Of a DNA stretch of 6,363 bases, positions 1 to 5,200 are shown piece by piece. This stretch comes from Planctomycetota bacterium (GTDB lineage Bacteria > Planctomycetota > Phycisphaerae > Phycisphaerales > UBA1924), in the NCBI GenBank assembly GCA_023412695.1, contig JAEYNG010000289.1, positions 1 through 6,363 of the forward strand. The letters run 5' to 3'. The notes beneath the pieces were generated by a model. That model did not search any database, had not been told where the DNA came from, and worked only from the letters and a program-made list of their open reading frames with translations. The translations under genes and the position numbers were made by a program. The stretch's first letter is position 1, and each line of letters starts with the position of its first letter.

Positions 1-2
1 CT

Positions 3-86
3 GCAAGAAAAGGTGTCAACCCAGCTACCGGCGCACAGATCGATATCGCCGCTTCCAGCGCACCGGCGTTCAAGCCCGGCAAAGCT
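3..86 (+). pseudogene. 3' fragment of an HU-family DNA-binding protein gene, cut at a join to gap
   Basis: Frame 3 (codons beginning at base 3) reads ARKGVNPATGAQIDIAASSA followed by PAFKPGKA. This matches the C-terminal part of HU/IHF-type nucleoid proteins: the DNA-intercalating arm with Asn-Pro-x-Thr-Gly (HU proteins usually have Arg-Asn-Pro; here it is Val-Asn-Pro), then the strand and the Phe-[KR]-x-Gly-Lys-Ala segment. HU proteins normally continue with about seven more residues (Leu-Lys-Asp-Ala-Val-Asn). Here the match stops at Ala (bases 84-86), exactly where the GAPDH frame takes over. The 5' part lies outside the window. Third codon positions are only about 57% G/C (16 of 28), clearly lower than in the genes that follow, so this piece may come from a different genome. 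The alternative, a chance match, is unlikely given the ungapped agreement over some 25 residues. Confidence 0.7.
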
Positions 87-864
87 CCCGTGGAAGGACC
101 TCGGCGTCGATTACGTGCTCGAATCCACCGGGCTGTTCACCGAATACGACAAGGCCCTTCTGCACATCACCGGCGGCGGCGCGAAGCGCGTCGTCATCTC
201 CGCGCCGACCAAGAGCGATGACAAGGTCCCGACGTTCTGCTATCGAGTGAACGAGGAGAAGTACGACCCGGCCAAGCACCAGGTCATCTCCAACGCCTCG
301 TGCACGACCAACTGCCTGGCGCCGGTCGCCAAGGTCCTGCACCAGGAGTTCGGCATCGAGGAAGGCCTTATGACCACCATCCACGCGGTCACGGCCACGC
401 AGCCCACGCAGGACGGCCCGTCCAAGAAGGACTGGCGCGGCGGGCGCAACGGCTACATGAACATCATCCCCGCCAGCACCGGCGCGGCCAAGGCCGTGGC
501 CCTCTGCATCCCCGAGCTCAAGGGCAAGCTGACCGGCATGTCCTTCCGCGTGCCGACGGCGGACGTCTCTGCCGTTGACCTCACCTTCCGCACGGCCAAG
601 CCCACGAGCCTTGAGGCGATCAACGCCGCGATGAAGAAGTGGTCCGAGGGCGCGATGAAGAACGTGCTCGGCTACACCGACGAGGAGGTCGTCTCCAGCG
701 ACTTCATCAGCGACCGCCGCAGCTCGATCTTCGATTCGAAGGCGGGCATCCAGCTCAGCGACCGCTTCTTCAAGGTCGTGTCGTGGTACGACAACGAGGC
801 CGGCTACTCCGCCCGCTGCGTGGACATGATCCGCATGATCGCCGAGCGCGACGGCGTGAAGTAA
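76..864 (+). CDS. gap: Glyceraldehyde-3-phosphate dehydrogenase, type I (5' end missing)
   Basis: Cytosolic glycolytic enzyme that oxidises and phosphorylates glyceraldehyde 3-phosphate to 1,3-bisphosphoglycerate with NAD(P). About 262 residues remain, starting at PAKLPWKDLGVDYVLESTG, which corresponds to roughly residue 85 of a family usually about 335 long. The N-terminal dinucleotide-binding GxGRIGR segment is therefore absent. The active-site block ASCTTNCLAP carries the nucleophile Cys (codon 301-303), and the general-base His lies in TTIHAVTATQ (codon 382-384). DGPSKKDWRGGR, NIIPASTGAAKAV, FRVPTADVSAVDLT and the C-terminal WYDNEAGYS follow in normal order. The stop is TAA at 862-864. 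The frame stays open to the window edge, with a GTG at 13, but residues before about 76 do not resemble GAPDH and are out-of-frame HU sequence, so no genuine start is present. A terminator follows. Identity is near certain; the 5' boundary is the doubtful part. Confidence 0.95.
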   Translation, partial: PAKLPWKDLGVDYVLESTGLFTEYDKALLHITGGGAKRVVISAPTKSDDKVPTFCYRVNEEKYDPAKHQVISNASCTTNCLAPVAKVLHQEFGIEEGLMTTIHAVTATQPTQDGPSKKDWRGGRNGYMNIIPASTGAAKAVALCIPELKGKLTGMSFRVPTADVSAVDLTFRTAKPTSLEAINAAMKKWSEGAMKNVLGYTDEEVVSSDFISDRRSSIFDSKAGIQLSDRFFKVVSWYDNEAGYSARCVDMIRMIAERDGVK

Positions 865-885
865 CCCCCCCGGGGGGCGGGGGGC
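865..885. repeat. C/G homopolymer tract after the gap stop codon
   Basis: Directly after the gap stop codon the sequence is seven C, six G, one C, six G and one C. The C7/G6 block is self-complementary, and the G runs could fold or stall polymerases. Homopolymers like these are also prone to length errors in sequencing, but they lie outside coding sequence here. Confidence 0.6.
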
Positions 886-910
886 GGCTCGACAATCTCT
901 GCGCAAACAC

Positions 911-948
911 ACGCCGCGACCGGGCACCCGATCGCGGCGTTTTTCTTT
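911..948 (+). terminator. Rho-independent terminator after gap
   Basis: A perfect 9-bp stem, ACGCCGCGA (911-919) with TCGCGGCGT (932-940), encloses a 12-base loop that can itself add three C-G pairs (CGG/CCG) after a mismatch. The stem is followed immediately by a T-rich tract (TTTTTCTTT, 940-948). It lies 47 bases past the gap stop and fits termination of the gap transcript. Read on the minus strand the same hairpin is followed only by a weak T-containing run, so it is less convincing for the convergent gene. Confidence 0.88.
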
Positions 949-967
949 GACTATCGCTCGATCGGTC

Positions 968-1324
968 TTACCGCCGCTCGCCGTAGTTCAGCTCGAGGAA
1001 CCGCGCGACGTAATCCACGATGCTCGAGCACTCCGGGATCTCCGGGTTGCTCGTCGGGCCCATCGGCTCGAACCGCATGCCGCGGAACCGCAGCACCGCG
1101 TCATCGAGCGACAGGCCGTATTGCAGCGCAAGGCTGAACGCGCGGCAGAACGCCTGGCACATGCCCGACATCGTCGAGCCTTCCTTGGCCATCTTGATGA
1201 AGATCTCCCCCGGCCGGCCGTCCGGGTGAAACCCGACGGTCAGATACCCTTCGTGACCACCGACGCAGAACTTGTGCGTGACGGAGGAACGGGTGGCGGG
1301 CAGCACCTGGCGTGTCGCGAGCAT
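968..1324 (-). CDS. Stand-alone NrdJ C-terminal (TSCPD-like) domain protein
   Basis: The 118-residue product resembles the domain near the C-terminus of adenosylcobalamin-dependent (class II) ribonucleotide reductases. In order: LPATRSSVTHKF, VGGHEGYLTVG, GRPGEIFIKMAKEGSTMSGM, a helix with SLALQYG, then MRFEPMGPTSNPEIP and a closing SIVDYVARFLELNYG. In most NrdJ proteins this is fused to the catalytic barrel; some bacteria (Pseudomonas NrdJa/NrdJb) carry it as a separate polypeptide, so a split-reductase partner for dNTP synthesis is the best guess. The catalytic subunit is not in the window. There are four Cys residues but no CxxC pair near the C-terminus. The ATG at 1324 is chosen because GGGGAG (1331-1336) lies six bases upstream and family similarity starts just after it. 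The frame stays open to a TTG at 1477, but those 51 extra residues resemble nothing I know. Stop TAA at 968-970. Convergent with gap. Confidence 0.85.
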   Translation of the reverse strand: MLATRQVLPATRSSVTHKFCVGGHEGYLTVGFHPDGRPGEIFIKMAKEGSTMSGMCQAFCRAFSLALQYGLSLDDAVLRFRGMRFEPMGPTSNPEIPECSSIVDYVARFLELNYGERR

Positions 1325-1330
1325 CTCTAA

Positions 1331-1338
1331 CTCCCCCG
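1331..1338 (-). promoter_or_regulatory. Ribosome binding site deciding the start at 1324
   Basis: On the minus strand CGGGGGAG precedes ATG (1324-1322) by six bases (TTAGAG). It is a strong Shine-Dalgarno match at ideal spacing and supports the short 118-residue product over the TTG start at 1477. Confidence 0.7.
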
Positions 1339-1516
1339 GCGTCTTGGCCGGATCCTCTTCCGTGATTGGACCAACGAGCGTGACTCGAGAGCGGACGAAA
1401 CACCCCCCCACTCCTTCCGGGGCCGGCAAGCCCAAGTAGTAGTGGGATACACACCCTCCGTGGCGGATTTCATACAAGGCCTAGTAGGTATCGGTCCGCA
1501 AGGGCGGCCGCGACAC

Positions 1517-1545
1517 AGAATATCGACCGCTCAGCCCAGTGGCAA
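1517..1545 (-). promoter_or_regulatory. Possible sigma70-type promoter for the NrdJ-tail gene
   Basis: On the minus strand TTGCCA (1545-1540, five of six to TTGACA) and TATTCT (1522-1517, four of six to TATAAT) are separated by exactly 17 bases. Transcription would start near 1510, giving a leader of about 185 bases to the ATG at 1324, or about 33 bases to the alternative TTG at 1477. The match is by eye, and sigma factor preferences in this organism are unknown. Confidence 0.4.
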
Positions 1546-1676
1546 GTACACGAAGAATGTGTGAATCAACAATCAACCTCAGCGACGCCGTAACGTGGGC
1601 ACGATCCGAGTTTTCCACAAGCACCGCGCGGGCGAATCGCGTCCGGCACGACCTTTGCCGATACAGTTGGTATCCG
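1546..1676. other. Divergent intergenic region, no clear gene
   Basis: This stretch separates the minus-strand NrdJ-tail gene and its putative promoter from the small plus-strand ORF. It is less GC-rich than its surroundings. The plus-strand frame of the next gene is open here, with a GTG at 1539 and an ATG at 1557, but third-position G/C is only about 65% and no Shine-Dalgarno precedes either codon, so it is treated as non-coding. I see no tRNA, riboswitch or NrdR-box-like repeat. Confidence 0.4.
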
Positions 1677-2072
1677 ATGCGCGGACGTGCCCCCCGCAAT
1701 CTGCTGCCGATTCCCCGCGGCATTCACCGCCGAGGGCGTATTGCGCCAATCGGGGGGACGACCCTCCTTATTCTGGTGACCCTCGTGCTGGCCTCGGGTC
1801 ATCGAGACTCGCTGCCGGTCCGGCAGTCCAGCGCCGAGCACCGATGGTCGGAGCCTGCCGGAAACCGCGAGGTCTACGACGCAGAGTCCGCGCCCTCAAC
1901 ACCGGACAAACCGGCCTCGCACCGGTTTGTCGGCATCGGCGGGGTGCCGGGCTCGTATGACCCGCTCCCGCCTCTGGTCTGCGCCGAGGTACCCGCGGCC
2001 GCGCCGATGCTCGCGCCGCGGCCCGGGCTCGTCCGGGATGCGCTGCTGAACCTGCCCCCGCCGCGTGGCTGA
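1677..2072 (+). CDS. Small predicted exported or membrane protein upstream of secA, ending in PPPRG
   Basis: I do not recognise this 131-residue product. The first 25 residues are Arg-rich (seven Arg) and are followed by one hydrophobic stretch, TTLLILVTLVLAS (residues 28-40), ending in Val-Leu-Ala, which could be a signal peptidase site or a membrane anchor. The rest is Pro-rich and low in complexity, and it ends DALLNLPPPRG before TGA (2070-2072). Third positions are about 84% G/C over the last two thirds, which favours real coding. The start is uncertain: ATG 1677 gives the cleanest signal-like N-terminus but has no clear Shine-Dalgarno, and the frame is open back to 1539. Lying 177 bases upstream of secA on the same strand, it resembles in layout the SecM leader gene of E. 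coli. The known SecM arrest motif is absent, so a regulatory role is only a hypothesis. It could also be a spurious frame. Confidence 0.45.
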   Translation: MRGRAPRNLLPIPRGIHRRGRIAPIGGTTLLILVTLVLASGHRDSLPVRQSSAEHRWSEPAGNREVYDAESAPSTPDKPASHRFVGIGGVPGSYDPLPPLVCAEVPAAAPMLAPRPGLVRDALLNLPPPRG

Positions 2073-2202
2073 CTCCTCACTCTCCGGGTCGAGTCACCCC
2101 CCTTCCATACTCAATCTGTCGCCGCGGCCGCACGGCCGAATGCGCACATGTGTTCCCGCCAATGCCGCATCGCGGCAGCGGCGACGCAGCCACGCATCCC
2201 CT

Positions 2203-2228
2203 CGCCCGCGACCGCTCGGTCGCCGGCG
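2203..2228 (+). promoter_or_regulatory. Hairpin just upstream of the secA ribosome binding site
   Basis: GCGACC (2208-2213) pairs with GGTCGC (2218-2223) around a GCTC tetraloop. After one C-C mismatch four more pairs follow (2203-2206 with 2225-2228), giving ten pairs in all. The stem ends eight bases before the putative Shine-Dalgarno and 21 bases before the ATG. There is no T tract, so it is not an intrinsic terminator. A smaller hairpin (TGCCGC/GCGGCA) lies at 2163-2177. Either could affect secA translation; a chance origin is possible in such GC-rich DNA. Confidence 0.45.
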
Positions 2229-2235
2229 CATCATT

Positions 2236-2240
2236 GAAAG
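2236..2240 (+). promoter_or_regulatory. Weak Shine-Dalgarno of secA
   Basis: GAAAG lies nine bases before the ATG at 2250. An in-frame TGA at 2235-2237 excludes any longer secA start, so the ATG at 2250 is the first possible one. The weak match is noteworthy for a highly expressed essential gene. Confidence 0.5.
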
Positions 2241-2249
2241 ACCCGCATC

Positions 2250-5200
2250 ATGCCCGCAGCATCCGCCAAGCCCACCGGCATCCCGCTCATCGGCCCAGTG
2301 CTCAACTGGCTCATCGGGTCCCGGAACGAGCGATTCGTCAAGCGATACACGCAGCGCGTCAACGCGATCAACGCCCTCGAGCCGCAGATGCGCGTGCTGA
2401 GCGACGCCCAGCTCCGCGCAAAGCTGATGGAGTTCCGCGCCCGCATCGACAAGGGCGAGACGTTCGACGACCTGCTCGTCGACGCGTTCGCCGTCGCGCG
2501 CGAGGCGATGGACCGCTCGGTCGGCATCCGCAACATCTTCAACCCGCGCTTTGCGCCGTTGTTCGACGCGGACAAGCTGCCCGCGCCGGCCCGAGCGCTC
2601 TTTGACCAGGTGCTGGCCGAGATCGCCGCGCGGAAGCCCCTGCTCCCCAAGACCTACGACCCCAAGCAGGGCATGCCCCAGAGCGAGGTCCTGCCCGACA
2701 CCGAGGAGCAGTTCCTCGGCCACTCCGAGATCGTCGCGCCGTTCCTGCAGGTCGAGATCCCGGTCGAGCTCTACGAGGCCGTCCGCGAGATGTACCCCAA
2801 GAGCAAGCCCCCCTTCCGCGCCCGGCCGTTCGACGTGCAGCTCATCGGCGGCATGGTGCTCTCGGGCGGCAAGATCGCCGAGATGAAGACGGGCGAGGGC
2901 AAGACGATCGTCGCGCCTTTGGCGTGCTACCTCGCCGCGATCGAGAGCATGAAGGTGCACGTCGTCACGGTCAACGACTACCTCGTGCAGCGCGACCGCG
3001 ACTGGACCTTCCCGTACTTCCACGCGCTGGGGATGAACGTCGGGGCGATCCACCCGATCCACATGCAGCCCGAGGCCATCAAGCGGGACATGTACCGCTG
3101 CGACGTCGTCTACGGGACGACCGCGGAGTTCGGCTTTGACTACCTGCGCGACAACATGAAGCCGCGCGAGGAGTCGCAGGTGCAGAGGAAGCGGCACTTT
3201 GCGATCGTCGACGAGGTGGACTCGATCCTCATCGACGAGGCCCGCACGCCGCTGATCATCTCCGGCCCGGCGCACGAGGGCTCGCCGCGTTACGACCTGG
3301 CCAACCGCCTCGCGCTGCACCTTGTCGAGCGTCAGCGCCCCTGGCAGCAGGCCGACGACCGCGTGCAGCACTGCATGCGGACGATCAAGGGTCTGGAGGG
3401 CGACATCCGCAACGCCCGCGACAAGAGCAAGATCCCCGAGATGCAGGAGAAGATGCGCGCCGCCAAGGCGGAGCTGCCCGCGCTCGAGAAGGAACGCGCC
3501 CGCCACACGCAGTACTACGAGATCGAGCTCGACCGCAAGCAGGCCCACCTCACCCACGACGGCATCGCCGAGGCGCAGCGCGTCGCGGGCGTCGGCTCGT
3601 TCTACGTCGGCGAGAACATGGACCTGCCCCACCTGCTCGAGCAGTCCGTCCGAGCGCACGTGGTCTACGCCCGTGACCGCGACTACATCGTCATGCCGAC
3701 GCAGAACCCCGACTCCGGCCGGATGGAGCCGAGCATCGTCATCGTCGACGTGAACACCGGCCGTCCGATGATCGGCCGCCAGTGGTCCGACGGCCTGCAC
3801 CAGGCGGTCGAGGCCAAGGAGGCGGTGCCCGTCCGGCAGGAGACGCAGACAGTCGCGACGGTCACCATCCAGAACTTCTTCAAGATGTACAAGCGGCTGT
3901 CGGGCATGACCGGCACCGCCGACACCGAGGCGCAGGAGTTCCACGACATCTACCGCCTCGACGTCGTCTCGATCCCGACCAACGTCGCCGTCGTGCGGCG
4001 CGACTTCGACGACCTGATGTTCCTCACCGCCAAGGACAAGTGGGAGTTCATCGTCGACGAGATCAAGCAGTTCCACGACGCCGGCCGGCCGGTGCTCGTC
4101 GGCACCACGAGCGTCGAGAAGAGCGAGATGCTCTCCAAGATGCTCACGAGCAAGCACGGCATCAAGCACGAGGTCCTCAACGCCAAGCAGCACGAGCGCG
4201 AGGCCCACATCGTCGAGAACGCCGGCCAGCTCGGCGCGGTCATGATCGCCACCAACATGGCCGGCCGCGGCACCGACATCAAGCTCGGCGCCGTCACGCG
4301 CGAGGCCCTTCTCGACCACTGGCTCCGCCGGGGCATCTGCTCGCGCGAGCTCACGGTCGACGCGACCGACGAGCAGGTGCGCGAGAACGTCTACCGCAAG
4401 ATCGCGCCGCGTGAGCTCGAGATTCCCAAGCGCGAGGCCGAGGAGATGCCCGTCGCGGACCTCGAGCTCCGGCTCCTCCGCCGCTGGGCCGTCAACCACA
4501 CCTGGGTCAATCCCAAGAAGATCGACACCATGCCCGCCGAGGCGCTCAAGCAGGAGCTCGACCGCCACGGCCGCTGCCTGCTCCACCGCATCGGCTGGTT
4601 CAACTCCGTCGAGGACCTCGGTGGCCTGCACGTCATCGGCACCGAGCGGCACGAGTCCCGCCGCATCGACAATCAGCTCCGCGGCCGCTCCGGCCGCCAG
4701 GGCGACAACGGCTCGTCGCGCTTCTTCGTCTCGCTCGACGACGAGCTGATGAAGCGCTTCGCCGGCGAGCGCACGATGAAGATCCTCGCCACCCTCGGCA
4801 TGCGCGAGGGCGACGCGATCGAACACCCGATGCTCAGCAAGAGCGTCGAGCGGGCCCAGCGCAAGGTCGAGGAGTGGAACTTCCAGGGCCGCAAGAACCT
4901 GCTCGAGTACGACGAGATCATGGAGCACCAGCGCCGGGCCTTCTACGGCCTGCGCCAGCGCGTCATCGAGGGCCGCGACGTCAAGGGCCTCATCTTCGAC
5001 TACATCGAGCAGGCCGTGGGCACCGCGTGCGACGACTTCCTCGACAAGGGCTACGCCGCGCAGTGCGCCGCCGAGTACGCCCGCCAGGTGATCGACGTGC
5101 CGATCGAGCCCGAGCGGCTCCGCGGCCTCGACCAGATCGACATGGAGAAGCGCATCCGCGCCGACGCACGCGAGGAGGTCCGCCAGCAGATCAGCGTGAC

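Noticed and set aside
13..75. GTG at 13 as the start of a GAPDH with a novel N-terminus
   Set aside because: The residues it would add resemble nothing in GAPDH, while frame 3 of the same bases encodes a good HU C-terminus. The frame is open only by chance.
70..927. Minus-strand open frame antisense to gap
   Set aside because: Shadow of the GAPDH coding sequence for the same codon-bias reason; it also runs through the terminator.
947..1330. Plus-strand open frame opposite the NrdJ-tail gene
   Set aside because: The minus-strand frame has clear family motifs and a ribosome binding site; the plus-strand product is Arg/Ala/His-rich shadow sequence.
1595..1960. Alternative plus- and minus-strand frames over the small ORF upstream of secA
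   Set aside because: They are rich in Arg and Pro, lack a signal or domain and lack ribosome binding sites; the 1677-2072 frame has better third-position bias and a coherent hydrophobic segment.
2124..2152. Short palindromes GCGGCCGC and CACATGTG in the secA leader
   Set aside because: Eight-base palindromes are expected by chance in GC-rich sequence, and nothing else marks them as operators.
3747..3764. SecA motif DVNTGR in place of E. coli DEHTGR
   Set aside because: The second and third positions vary among functional SecA proteins (Bacillus has DSFTGR), so this is not a defect.
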